Shown here: positions 7,872 to 16,696 of the stretch, one piece after another
Position numbering within the stretch: the first letter of the stretch is position 1
Layout: the number at the start of each line of letters is the position of its first letter
Assembly (NCBI RefSeq): GCF_900217235.1
Contig: NZ_LT907975.1
Coordinates: 1,773,001-1,837,000 of the forward strand
Source: Pseudodesulfovibrio profundus
GTDB lineage: Bacteria > Desulfobacterota > Desulfovibrionia > Desulfovibrionales > Desulfovibrionaceae
Length of the DNA: 64,000 nt
Direction of reading: 5' to 3'
Made by a program: the position numbers and the translations under genes
The notes under the pieces: model-generated
The model's database searches: none
Told to the model about the DNA's origin: nothing
The model's input: only the letters and a program-made list of their open reading frames with translations

Positions 7872-9311
7872 CTAAACCTCAACGCCCTGCTTCTTGTACT
7901 CATTGAGCTTGTTGCGCAGGGTGCGAACCGAAATACCGAGGAGTTCGGCGGCGCGAGTACGGTTGCCTGTGGTCTCCTGCAGGCTCTTGAGGATAAGCCG
8001 CTTCTCCATTTCATGGATGGGCATGACCGACATGGCTTCGGCCGGAGTGGAGGGCGGCGGTGCAGCACTGGCAGCCTGCTGATCCGCATCAACCGAGGCC
8101 AGATCGTCAGGCGTCCACTGCTCATCGCCCATGAGAAAGTGCCTGGGCTGGATGGGGCCGGCTCCGGCAAGGAGGACAGCGCGCTCCATGAGGTTCTGCA
8201 ATTCGCGCACGTTTCCGGGCCACTCGTAGGACATGAGCCATTTTTTGGCTTCAGCAGTGAAAGCGAGCTGTCCGAGCCCATAGGTCGCCGAAAACTTGGC
8301 AACAAAAAAATCGGCCAGCAGCACCACATCTTCACCACGTTCCTTGAGAGCAGGCAGCTTCAGCGGGATGACGTTAAGGCGGTAGAACAGATCCTGACGG
8401 AACTTGCCTTCGTTGACCGTGCCTTCAATGTCGCGGTTGGTGGTGGCGAGCACGCGCACATCCACATTGACGGTCTCCACTCCGCCCACGCGGTCGAATT
8501 CTGACTCCTGCAACACGCGCAAGAGCTTGGCCTGGAGGCCGAGATCCATCTCGGTTATTTCATCGAGCAGGATGGTGCCGCCATCGGCCAGCTCGAATTT
8601 GCCGAGCTTGCGATTGATGGCACCGGTGAACGCCCCTTTTTCATGGCCGAACAGTTCCGATTCCAGCAGATGCTCAGGCAGAGCGGCGCAGTTGATGGCG
8701 ACAAACGCCTTGTCTGCACGATCCGAATTGTGGTGCAGGTACCGGGCAAACATTTCCTTACCCGTACCGGACTCTCCGGAGATAAGTACCGTGGCCTTGG
8801 ATTTGGCCACCTGTTTGGCAAGGGCGAGCACCCGAAGTACGGCGGGGTGCCGACCAATTATCTGAAATTTAGAGGCAGCGCCCGGCGTTGTCATGGAGGA
8901 AGGAACAGCCTGGGCAACAGGCTTGGCTGCCGGCTCGGGTTCCGGTGCCGGTTCCGGCTGCGGCTCAGGCAAAATGAGCTTGATTTTATCCCAGACCAGC
9001 GGTTCGAGCCAGAAATCGCGAGCGCCCAACTCCAGAAACTGCGTGGCTTCTTCTGCGCTTCCTGTGGCGGAAAAGACAACTATCGGGGGAAATCCTTCAA
9101 TGGTCTGGGCCTGCTCCAGTAACGCCCGGGCATCAAAACCCTGTAACTTTGGTCGGCAAAAGACAATGCAAGGGTTTGATTTCTTGATAAAACCAAGGGC
9201 ACCGGTCAGATTGTCGGCCAAGCCCGCCTGCAACCCTGCCTCCTTGAGAGTAGGGAAGATGGCGGTGACGGATTGTGGTTCCGCGATGAAGAGTACTGTT
9301 TGAGCCGACAT
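7872..9311 (-). CDS. Sigma-54-dependent activator with degenerate receiver domain (FlrC/FleR-like)
   Basis: The 479-residue protein has an N-terminal receiver-like domain (about 1-115), a Pro/Glu/Ala linker, an AAA+ domain (about 150-380) with Walker A GESGTGKE, the sigma-54 contact loop GAFTGA and the R-finger region, and a Fis-type helix-turn-helix (about 440-475, RAAELLGISVRTLRNKL). It should activate promoters with sigma-54 RNA polymerase. The receiver lacks the usual acidic pair (AEP instead of VDDD), the phospho-acceptor Asp (IVFCRPK) and the conserved Lys, so it probably does not respond to phosphorylation. The HTH resembles flagellar activators FlrC/FleR, but no flagellar genes lie beside it, so the target is uncertain. 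Confidence 0.88.
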   Translation of the reverse strand: MSAQTVLFIAEPQSVTAIFPTLKEAGLQAGLADNLTGALGFIKKSNPCIVFCRPKLQGFDARALLEQAQTIEGFPPIVVFSATGSAEEATQFLELGARDFWLEPLVWDKIKLILPEPQPEPAPEPEPAAKPVAQAVPSSMTTPGAASKFQIIGRHPAVLRVLALAKQVAKSKATVLISGESGTGKEMFARYLHHNSDRADKAFVAINCAALPEHLLESELFGHEKGAFTGAINRKLGKFELADGGTILLDEITEMDLGLQAKLLRVLQESEFDRVGGVETVNVDVRVLATTNRDIEGTVNEGKFRQDLFYRLNVIPLKLPALKERGEDVVLLADFFVAKFSATYGLGQLAFTAEAKKWLMSYEWPGNVRELQNLMERAVLLAGAGPIQPRHFLMGDEQWTPDDLASVDADQQAASAAPPPSTPAEAMSVMPIHEMEKRLILKSLQETTGNRTRAAELLGISVRTLRNKLNEYKKQGVEV

Positions 9312-9576
9312 GATTCATCCCTATTACCGGTAAGTTGAGATGTTTACAAGGGGTTCGCTCTTTTGTGTCGTTTACGCTCTCCTGACCGTGGATTTACCGG
9401 GTCTGGAGCCGTACACAGTCGATATCGACACAGTTCCGCGTCATACTTTGGAATAGATAACAGCAAATAACCTCCCAATATATATACTGTTTCAAATCGT
9501 TTCTTTAATCGTTGCTTTTCTTGCCCTACCCTGAGCCGTCTGCTATTTCTCAAAGGCTGAGGTCAACAACACTATC

Positions 9577-11664
9577 ATGATACGCAACGCAATTCCCGTT
9601 TTCTGCTACCACAACGTCAGCGAGGTGGACAGCCACTCGCCCGATCTGTTCCGTGAGCATCTCGACGCCATTCAGGACGCCGGATACCGCACCATATCAT
9701 CCCGCGAACTGCTCTCGGTGGTTCGTGGCGAAATGAAAGCCCCCCGCAAGGCCGTGGTTCTCACCTTTGACGACTGCCATATCTCCAACTGGCTCACGGT
9801 CGTACCTGAACTGGAAAAACGGGATATGACCGGCACCTTTTTCGCGCTCACCGACTTCACGGTACCCGGGGCCATCCGTACATGGGATGACGCACCGGGA
9901 ATGCGCATCATGCCGGATGTATTCCGTGCCGCCCACGATGGGGACTATAGTCAATTCATCAATGAATCGGAACTGAGGGCCATGCTCGACAAGGGCATGG
10001 AAATATTCTCCCACGGGGGCCGTCATCAGGGGACCTTTGTCGATCTTTCGCCCCACTGGGCTCACTGGGTCTCACACACCGTCTACCCTGATCAAAGCAA
10101 GCCCTGGCCCACGTTCAAAGCGGGCAGCGCCTATGTTCATGACGGATTCTGGCCCCGTATTTCCGAAGACGGCGCTCTCAATTTCGTCACCCGCTCGCCC
10201 GAAGAGCGAATCCGCTTCTGCCGGGAGGATTTCCGCAAGAGCTTCGAGTGGATACGTGACCTCAACGGCTATGACGAGCAACTCTTTTGCTGGCCCTGGG
10301 GACAATTCGACAATGATGCCGAAGGAGAACTCAAGAAGGCCGGATTTGCCGGGGCATTCACGCTGGAGCGCTGGGTGAACACCAAGGGAACCGATCCCTA
10401 CCGACTCAACCGCGTTGGTGTTGCCAGAAGCAAAAGTGGTAAGTGGGTGCAATCGCGTCTGCGCATGTACGGCTACGATCCCACTGCCCGCGTTTTCTTT
10501 AAATTTTACCGGAAAAAACCGGAAGTGAAGCACGTTCTGCTCGCCACGGATTCCAAAAAAGGCTCAGGCGGCAGTCGCCAGCTCATCAACAACGCCCACG
10601 CCTTGACGGATATGGGCATCCGCTGCTCGGCCATTCTCCACCCCGAGTCGCCTCTGGTGGCAGAACTGGAAGCTCTGGGTGTCACCGTACATACCTTTGA
10701 CCGGTTCAAAAAATATATGGCCGCCGGACGATTCCTCAAGAAGATCGCCCGGGAGACCCATGTGGACGTGGTCCATACTTTCCACAATCGTGCCTACAAG
10801 ATGGGCGTCATCGCCCGACTCATGGGCGGCGGGTTCAAACTGTTCATCAACCGCGGCGTCATCTCCCGGCCCAACGATATTTTCTTCCTGTGGACCGCCC
10901 TGTCCAACGGGGTGATCTGCAACTCCATGCAGTGCGCCGATGTGCTTCGCAAGCACCGGGTCAGCGAAAAACGGCTGAACGTGGTCTACAACGCCTACAA
11001 CGGCCCGGATTTCGGCGACCCGAAACCGCGCAAGAAACGGGGCGTCCGGTTCATTTATGTCGGCAATGCCGCCCAGATCAAAGGGTTCGATGTTTTCCTC
11101 AAGGCGGCAGCCCGTTTCTGTGAATCCGGCTCTGCACAGGATGTGGAGTTTGTGGGTGTGGGCGTTGAAAAACGCTACATGAATCGCTTCAAGGACGTGC
11201 TGACTCCTGAAGTGGAGCAGCGACTGCACCTGACCGACGTCATCCCCCATGCCGATGTGCTGGAGGAGATGCGGTTCAGCGATGTCATTTGCGTGACCTC
11301 GCGGCTGGAAAGCTTCCCCAACACCCTGACCGAAGGGTTCAATCTCGGTCTGCCGGGACTGTGCACCGATGTAGGCGGCATCCCCGAAGTGTTGCACGAT
11401 GGGCTGAACGGCTACCTGTGTGCCAGCGAGGACGCCGACTGCCTGGCCGAAAAAATGCGTCTGCTGGCCGACGATCCCGAAAAACGGTACACCATGGGTC
11501 TGGTGGGCCGCGCCGTGGTCCGCAATCTGCTCACTCCAGCGCTCAAGGGACGCAACCTGATGCGCGTTTACATGGGAGAGCAACTCAACGAACCGCTGCC
11601 CGTGGCACAACTGACCGACACACTGGACCTGCCGGAGAACCCCTATGAAGGATCGCCCGACTGA
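9577..11664 (+). CDS. Polysaccharide deacetylase - family 4 glycosyltransferase fusion
   Basis: The first 310 residues are a NodB-type deacetylase domain: the start VFCYHNVSEVD, TFDDCH (D65, D66) and a later SHGGRHQG metal site. From about residue 325 a GT-B glycosyltransferase follows with GSGGSRQLINNA, FNLGLPGLCTDVGGIPEVL and the RLESFPNTLTEG donor site. The enzyme may remove N- or O-acetyl groups from a sugar and also transfer a sugar in cell-surface polysaccharide or protein glycosylation. Length (695) is the sum of two full domains. The next gene, a family 2 glycosyltransferase, overlaps its 3' end by 20 bases. TFDDCH instead of the common TFDDG is a small variation. No clear ribosome site was seen at ATG 9577. 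Confidence 0.88.
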   Translation: MIRNAIPVFCYHNVSEVDSHSPDLFREHLDAIQDAGYRTISSRELLSVVRGEMKAPRKAVVLTFDDCHISNWLTVVPELEKRDMTGTFFALTDFTVPGAIRTWDDAPGMRIMPDVFRAAHDGDYSQFINESELRAMLDKGMEIFSHGGRHQGTFVDLSPHWAHWVSHTVYPDQSKPWPTFKAGSAYVHDGFWPRISEDGALNFVTRSPEERIRFCREDFRKSFEWIRDLNGYDEQLFCWPWGQFDNDAEGELKKAGFAGAFTLERWVNTKGTDPYRLNRVGVARSKSGKWVQSRLRMYGYDPTARVFFKFYRKKPEVKHVLLATDSKKGSGGSRQLINNAHALTDMGIRCSAILHPESPLVAELEALGVTVHTFDRFKKYMAAGRFLKKIARETHVDVVHTFHNRAYKMGVIARLMGGGFKLFINRGVISRPNDIFFLWTALSNGVICNSMQCADVLRKHRVSEKRLNVVYNAYNGPDFGDPKPRKKRGVRFIYVGNAAQIKGFDVFLKAAARFCESGSAQDVEFVGVGVEKRYMNRFKDVLTPEVEQRLHLTDVIPHADVLEEMRFSDVICVTSRLESFPNTLTEGFNLGLPGLCTDVGGIPEVLHDGLNGYLCASEDADCLAEKMRLLADDPEKRYTMGLVGRAVVRNLLTPALKGRNLMRVYMGEQLNEPLPVAQLTDTLDLPENPYEGSPD

Positions 11665-13312
11665 TACGCTGACCGCCCTGTGGACACAGCTTCCCAAAGA
11701 ACTTCGTGAGCGCCTGCTGCTTGGCTTTACCGGCAAGCGGCACCTGCTTGATATAGCTGGGTGGTGTCTGGGGTCCGGCAACAATGGTCTGGTGCCCATC
11801 GCTACGGACGCACTCCTGACAGCCTTTGCTGAGAACCCCCTCGATGGCGAGATGCTCAGGGAACTGTTGAGCCACGACGTCATTCGAGGCATCCTGCCTG
11901 CCCCTACTGTCACCCTTATGCATGCGGTTGCCTCCTCATGGACCCAACCGGCGAATACCGGCTATCTGGAACGGTTGCTGGCCCAGCGCGACATGGATAA
12001 GCTCAAACGGTACCTGACCGGCTCCGCTGAAAAAGAACCCGATAATCTATTCTGGGCGCAACAGGCGGTCACCTACGGACTTATCGACAACGACCCCGCA
12101 TGGGTTGCGTCCGTTCTTTCGATCCAATCGGATGCGCTACCGGACGAGGCAAACACGATAATTCAGGGCCGCATAGCCGTAATGGCTGGCGACCACGATA
12201 CCGCTGTTCGTCATTTCCAGTCACTCGGCCCCGGCTTTGGTCCGGTCTTTCCCGCCATGCAGTCCGGCCTTTCCCTGATCCGTCAGGGAGACCACGCCGC
12301 AGGCAATCTGCTTCTGATCGACTGTCTTGGGCAGTCGCCCTGGAACGCCAACCTGTTGCTTGGCCTGCACGACTCTCTCACGGGGCGCAACCGGGAAGCC
12401 CGGCCGCTGGACGGTTCCGTGGCAATACTGCTCTATACCTGGAACAAGGATATAGAGATTGACGCCACCCTTCGCTCCCTCTTCGATTCCAATCTAACCG
12501 GCGCTTCCATCGTTGTTCTTGATAACGGCTCAACAGACTCCACCGCCTCAGTGCTGGAGTCGTGGCAGACGCGATTTGAGAATCGACTGGGACACAATCG
12601 CTTCACCGTCATCACCCTGCCCGTCAATATCGGTGCTCCGGCTGCCCGCAACTGGCTCATGCACGACGAGCGGGTGTCGGCCCATGATTTCATCTGTTAT
12701 CTGGACGATGACGTGATCATGCCTGCTGACTGGCTGCATCGACTGGGCGCAGCCGTGCACCGCTATCCCGAAGCCGGTGTGTGGGGATGCAAGGTCGTTG
12801 ATCACCACAACCCCATTCTGATCCAAAGCGGGGACAATCACCTCATGGTTCCGGATGAGCCGCTTTCACCGGACCTCTCGAGCCCGACGCCCAATCCGTT
12901 CAAGCTTTCCGACCTCCACATCCAGACAACGGATCAGGGCCAATTCGACTTTGTGCGCCCCTGCGCATCGGTTACCGGGTGTTGTCACCTTTTCCGAACC
13001 AACACGCTTCTCGACTCAGGCGATTTCGCCATCCATCTCTCGCCCACCCAATATGATGACATGGAGCACGATCTGCGTTTGTGTCTGAGTGATCGCTTTC
13101 CGGTCTATCAGGGGCATCTGACCATCCGGCACAGGAAACGCACCGGCACGGCGTCGCATACTTCAAGTCAGGAAGAGGGCAATGCGCTGGGCAACAAGTA
13201 CAAGATGCAGACTATGCACACACGGGAAGAACTGCGAGTTGCCATGCACAATGAACTGGCGCTGTTGGAGAAGGATATCCTTGAAAAAATGGCGCTCATC
13301 GAGCAGATGTGA
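11645..13312 (+). CDS. Glycosyltransferase family 2 with a large N-terminal helical region
   Basis: The 555-residue protein has a 255-residue N-terminal part that looks like helical, TPR-type repeats, then a GT-A domain beginning GSVAILLYTWNKD. DNGSTDST and CYLDDDVI (about 350-358) are the nucleotide-sugar and metal-binding motifs. It should transfer a sugar from an activated donor, possibly to the same glycan as the upstream fusion enzyme. The 20-base overlap with that gene shows they are cotranscribed. The acceptor cannot be told from sequence. Confidence 0.85.
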   Translation: MKDRPTDTLTALWTQLPKELRERLLLGFTGKRHLLDIAGWCLGSGNNGLVPIATDALLTAFAENPLDGEMLRELLSHDVIRGILPAPTVTLMHAVASSWTQPANTGYLERLLAQRDMDKLKRYLTGSAEKEPDNLFWAQQAVTYGLIDNDPAWVASVLSIQSDALPDEANTIIQGRIAVMAGDHDTAVRHFQSLGPGFGPVFPAMQSGLSLIRQGDHAAGNLLLIDCLGQSPWNANLLLGLHDSLTGRNREARPLDGSVAILLYTWNKDIEIDATLRSLFDSNLTGASIVVLDNGSTDSTASVLESWQTRFENRLGHNRFTVITLPVNIGAPAARNWLMHDERVSAHDFICYLDDDVIMPADWLHRLGAAVHRYPEAGVWGCKVVDHHNPILIQSGDNHLMVPDEPLSPDLSSPTPNPFKLSDLHIQTTDQGQFDFVRPCASVTGCCHLFRTNTLLDSGDFAIHLSPTQYDDMEHDLRLCLSDRFPVYQGHLTIRHRKRTGTASHTSSQEEGNALGNKYKMQTMHTREELRVAMHNELALLEKDILEKMALIEQM

Positions 13313-13441
13313 ACAGGACACTTCACCGCCTCTTGCCAAACGGTCGCAACCTCCTGTACTTTAGATTAACTCTAGACTTTGCAGTCCCATGCGTGGTACC
13401 TCCACTGCCACCCATGAAATGATCGCAAGGGGGATATTTCA

Positions 13442-14122
13442 ATGACAAAACGGTTTTCTATTTCCACGCTGCTGGCGTTGCTCCTGCTGATGAGCACGCT
13501 CGTAACAGCCGGCTGTTTTCGCAAACACATCGTTTCGACGCCACCTTCCAAGGCTCCGACACGCACGACCACCACGACCGCGGCTCCCGAGCCCAAGCCC
13601 GAGGTGAAGCAGATCGAGGAAGAGCCGATGGTCATTGAAGAGACATACGAAATCAATGCGCCCAAGAAGGAAGCTATCACCAATGAGGTGGGCGAGACTG
13701 ACCTGGGCGAAGAACCGCTTCCCGAACCGGAAGCAGTGGATACGGCAGCAACCCCGGCCCCCGAGCCTGCTGCACCGGAAGTGGCCACAACAGCCCCGGC
13801 TGCGGAACCTGTAGTCGAAGCACCTGCCGAAAAGCTTTCCGAACCGATGGAGACCGTGGACCCTGCCAATAATACTCCCGCACCGATAGGTGATGTCTAC
13901 TACGTGCAGGTGGGCGCTTTTTCCGAGCAATCCAACGCCGAGAATGTGCTGGCTGACCTTGTCGCCCGTGGTTACGACGAATCCCGCATCGTGGAATCCG
14001 CTGGAGGATTATTCAAGGTACAGGCCGGAACGTTCTCCGGCACACCAGAGGCTGAAACCGCTGTGGAAGCCATGCAGGACATGTTCCCCAAGGCATTCAT
14101 TCTGAAAGCACCGGCACAATAA
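13442..14122 (+). CDS. SPOR-domain envelope protein, probable lipoprotein
   Basis: The 226-residue protein has a hydrophobic N-terminus ending STLVTAGC, a lipobox-like site (Thr at -3 is unusual). A long Pro/Glu/Ala/Thr linker (about 35-150) follows, then a SPOR domain (about 152-224, starting VYYVQVGAFS and containing LFKVQAGTFSG). SPOR domains bind denuded peptidoglycan at division sites. The layout suggests an outer-membrane or periplasmic protein reaching the septal wall. It stands alone and is followed by a strong terminator. Confidence 0.87.
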   Translation: MTKRFSISTLLALLLLMSTLVTAGCFRKHIVSTPPSKAPTRTTTTTAAPEPKPEVKQIEEEPMVIEETYEINAPKKEAITNEVGETDLGEEPLPEPEAVDTAATPAPEPAAPEVATTAPAAEPVVEAPAEKLSEPMETVDPANNTPAPIGDVYYVQVGAFSEQSNAENVLADLVARGYDESRIVESAGGLFKVQAGTFSGTPEAETAVEAMQDMFPKAFILKAPAQ

Positions 14123-14143
14123 ACGACGAATATGAACCTATCC

Positions 14144-14178
14144 AAAAGGGCCTTCCGATAATCGGAAGGCCCTTTTTT
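14144..14178 (+). terminator. Rho-independent terminator after the SPOR gene
   Basis: AAAAGGGCCTTCCGAT (14144-14159) pairs with ATCGGAAGGCCCTTTT (14161-14176), followed by further T residues. The stem also offers a short T run on the minus strand, so it may serve the opposing FmdE operon. Confidence 0.9.
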
Positions 14179-14307
14179 ATCTGCCAAAAGCGTGATTATG
14201 GTGCAAGCAGGGCACACGGCACCCCTTGGCAACATGCCATTGACCATCGACAATGAAACTCGTCATCCCTTCGAGCTTCGCCATCGGGCACGGCTCAACA
14301 GCCGTCA

Positions 14308-14850
14308 TCAGATTTTTTGCTCAACATCTCCGAAGCAGGGGATGCAATATGTCTTGCCTGCAAACCGACGGGTGCGCGATTCCATTACGTATTCGCCGCA
14401 CTGCTCGCAGGTCAGGCTTTCGAGAATTTTGGCCGGCCTGGGCGGGTCGCACTCCAGCCTGGTAATGGAAAACATATCGTCGAGATCAAGGGTCATGAAC
14501 AGCTCAAGCATCATTTCTCGTTGCCCTTGATCGACTCCGGAGAAAACGTCCTGGCTGAGCACGGCACGAAATCCCTTGCCTGTTTTCCTGTCAAAAAAGG
14601 AAAAGGCCTTCTTACCGTAGTCACGATGTAGAAAATTGCCCTTGCCGTAGGTGCAGTCCGTCAGGAACTGAATGGCGTCGACACCGCACATATCGGTTTC
14701 GGAAATGGCCACCATGTCAACTTCCGCAGGACTGCCCAGCTCACGCATGGCGAGTTCGGCGGCTCGAATGCCAATGGCCAGCCCCGGGCAACTGTGGCCG
14801 TGAAAAGCTATGGTCTGGTCGATCAATTCTTTAGGGATATTGCAGGACAT
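14308..14850 (-). CDS. FmdE-family protein with C-terminal zinc-ribbon-like motif
   Basis: The 180-residue protein has the FmdE core FHGHSCPGLAIGIRA near the N-terminus and a CGVDAIQ motif. Four Cys arranged CEQCGE...YCIPCF near the C-terminus suggest a zinc or iron site. FmdE was named from molybdenum formylmethanofuran dehydrogenase operons, but in bacteria its biochemical role is unclear; a part in metal or cofactor handling is often assumed. AAGGAG eight bases upstream of ATG 14850 fixes the start. It is last in the operon with the ABC transporter genes (22 bases after the ATPase), so it probably deals with the imported ligand. Confidence 0.82.
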   Translation of the reverse strand: MSCNIPKELIDQTIAFHGHSCPGLAIGIRAAELAMRELGSPAEVDMVAISETDMCGVDAIQFLTDCTYGKGNFLHRDYGKKAFSFFDRKTGKGFRAVLSQDVFSGVDQGQREMMLELFMTLDLDDMFSITRLECDPPRPAKILESLTCEQCGEYVMESRTRRFAGKTYCIPCFGDVEQKI

Positions 14851-14872
14851 AGAGTATTCTCCTTTATTGATT

Positions 14873-15628
14873 TCAAGCCATGGGGACAACTATGGGATGT
14901 CCCTGTACGGTATGGATATGCACGGGCAATCCATAGACCTCCTCGACCATCGTGGGCGTCACGCTACAGGCTGGGCCTGCAGAATGAATCCGTCCATTTT
15001 TGAGAAAAAGTACCTTATCCGCGTAACGTAACGCGGTGTTCAGATCATGCATGGTCATGACAGCGCTGATTCTGTGCTCGTCCACCACGCGCCTGAGCAT
15101 GGTAAGGATGTCGATCTGGTTTTTGAGATCAAGGGAACTGGTTGGTTCATCAAGCAGCATCAGTTTGGGCTCCTGAACCATGGCACGGGCAATGGCGACC
15201 TTTTGCAGCTCTCCACCACTGAGCTGGTCGATATACCGCAATGAGAGCGAATCCAGATGCAGTCGCCTGATGGCTGACTCCACTATCTTGAGGTCGTGTT
15301 CACCAACGCGCCATCTGATGTGGGGCTTGCGCCCCATGAGCACGGCATCAAAGACAGTGAGTCGCGCCGCTTCGCACTTCTGGGCAACGTACCCGATCCC
15401 CAGTGCGATCTCGTCGGGCGTCATTGCGAGCACATCCCGATCCTCGACCATGACCTTGCCTGATGATGGCGAATGAATGGCATTGATACACTTGAGAAGG
15501 GTTGTCTTTCCGACACCGTTGGGGCCGAGAATTGCTAGAAGCTCTCCGCCCCGGAGGTTGAACTCCACATCGGAAAGCACGGAATGACCGCCGTAGGTAA
15601 AATCGAGATCAGAGACTGATAGAATCAT
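14873..15628 (-). CDS. ABC transporter ATP-binding protein, FecE/BtuD type
   Basis: The 251-residue ATPase has Walker A GPNGVGKTT, a Q-loop, signature LSGGELQKVAIARA, Walker B LMLLDEPTSSLD and the switch His. It belongs to the iron-siderophore/cobalamin/heme importer group and powers the FecCD-type permease encoded upstream, which it overlaps by four bases (ATGA). The substrate is not evident from the ATPase. Confidence 0.93.
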   Translation of the reverse strand: MILSVSDLDFTYGGHSVLSDVEFNLRGGELLAILGPNGVGKTTLLKCINAIHSPSSGKVMVEDRDVLAMTPDEIALGIGYVAQKCEAARLTVFDAVLMGRKPHIRWRVGEHDLKIVESAIRRLHLDSLSLRYIDQLSGGELQKVAIARAMVQEPKLMLLDEPTSSLDLKNQIDILTMLRRVVDEHRISAVMTMHDLNTALRYADKVLFLKNGRIHSAGPACSVTPTMVEEVYGLPVHIHTVQGHPIVVPMA

Positions 15629-16695
15629 CGGCGTTGCCCCCTGATAATGAGATAAATGAACACCGGCGCTCCCATGAAGGCGGTGAGGACCGAGACCGGC
15701 AGGACATGCGGCGCCAGAATCAGCCGAGCCGCCGTATCCGAGACCAGCAACAGCAACCCGCCGGAAAGAATCGATGCGGGAAGCAGGAAACGATGGTCCG
15801 AACCGATGACCCGACGGGCCATGTGTGGCACCACCAGCCCGACAAATCCGATGATGCCAAGAAAAGCGATGATCACCGCTGTCAGCATGGAGGCGAGCAG
15901 CATCCCGATCATGCGGACCCGCTCCACACGAACGCCCAGCCCTTTGGCGGTCTCGTCACCCGCATCGATGGCATTGTAATTCCAGCCATTGGCAAAAAAG
16001 TAAGCCGAGCATATCACGGTAACAACCGACACCACGCCAAGCTCCGACCATGATGCCCGGGCCGTATCGCCAAAGGTCCAGAAGACCATGGCAGCCAGTT
16101 GTACATCGTCGGCAAAGAATTGGAGAAACATGGTCCCGGCCGTGAAGAGTGCGCCAAGGGCAACACCGGTGAGGACCATGATCTCGGGCGTACTCCCCCG
16201 CAGGCGCGATACGGCAACAATCACTCCGGCAGCGGCCAGACTGAAGACAAAAGCGATCCCGGTGGTCACATACGGACTTGTGATGTTCACGGTATCTGCC
16301 TGGCTGGAAGTCATGATCCCGCCATCCAGCACCATGACAGAGAGCGCTGCACCAAAGGCGGCCGCGTGGGAGATGCCCAGCGTGAAGGGGGAACCCAGCG
16401 GATTGCGCAAAATGGATTGCATGGCTGTTCCGGCCACGGCCAGACCGGCACCTGCCACGATGGCAGTGAGTGCCTGGGGAAGCCTGATATTCCAGACAAT
16501 AATCTCGAAACGCTTGGAGACCGCCCCGCCTATCAGGCTGCTAACGACATCCGTGAAAGGAATGCGTGCCGCGCCCATGGAAATGGCAACCACAAGAGTC
16601 AGGACCAAGGCTGCAGCTACAACGCAGATCAGCGTCACCTTCCAACCGATGTATCGCCTGTACTCGTCAGGCACCTGTCCGTCGGAGAAGTGCAT
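15625..16695 (-). CDS. FecCD-family ABC transporter permease
   Basis: The 356-residue protein has about nine to ten membrane segments and the family motifs NPLGSPFTLGISHAAAFG and GFVGLVVPHMARRVIG. It forms the inner-membrane channel for import of an iron complex, vitamin B12, heme or a similar metal ligand. ATG 16695 lies one base after the stop of the binding-protein gene, so translation is coupled. An upstream in-frame start would overlap that gene and was rejected. Confidence 0.93.
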   Translation of the reverse strand: MHFSDGQVPDEYRRYIGWKVTLICVVAAALVLTLVVAISMGAARIPFTDVVSSLIGGAVSKRFEIIVWNIRLPQALTAIVAGAGLAVAGTAMQSILRNPLGSPFTLGISHAAAFGAALSVMVLDGGIMTSSQADTVNITSPYVTTGIAFVFSLAAAGVIVAVSRLRGSTPEIMVLTGVALGALFTAGTMFLQFFADDVQLAAMVFWTFGDTARASWSELGVVSVVTVICSAYFFANGWNYNAIDAGDETAKGLGVRVERVRMIGMLLASMLTAVIIAFLGIIGFVGLVVPHMARRVIGSDHRFLLPASILSGGLLLLVSDTAARLILAPHVLPVSVLTAFMGAPVFIYLIIRGQRR

Positions 16696-16696
16696 G

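Noticed and set aside
10564-11913. 449-codon open frame on the minus strand opposite the deacetylase-glycosyltransferase
   Set aside because: It is a codon-bias shadow of a well-supported plus-strand gene with recognisable domains; it has no recognisable motifs.
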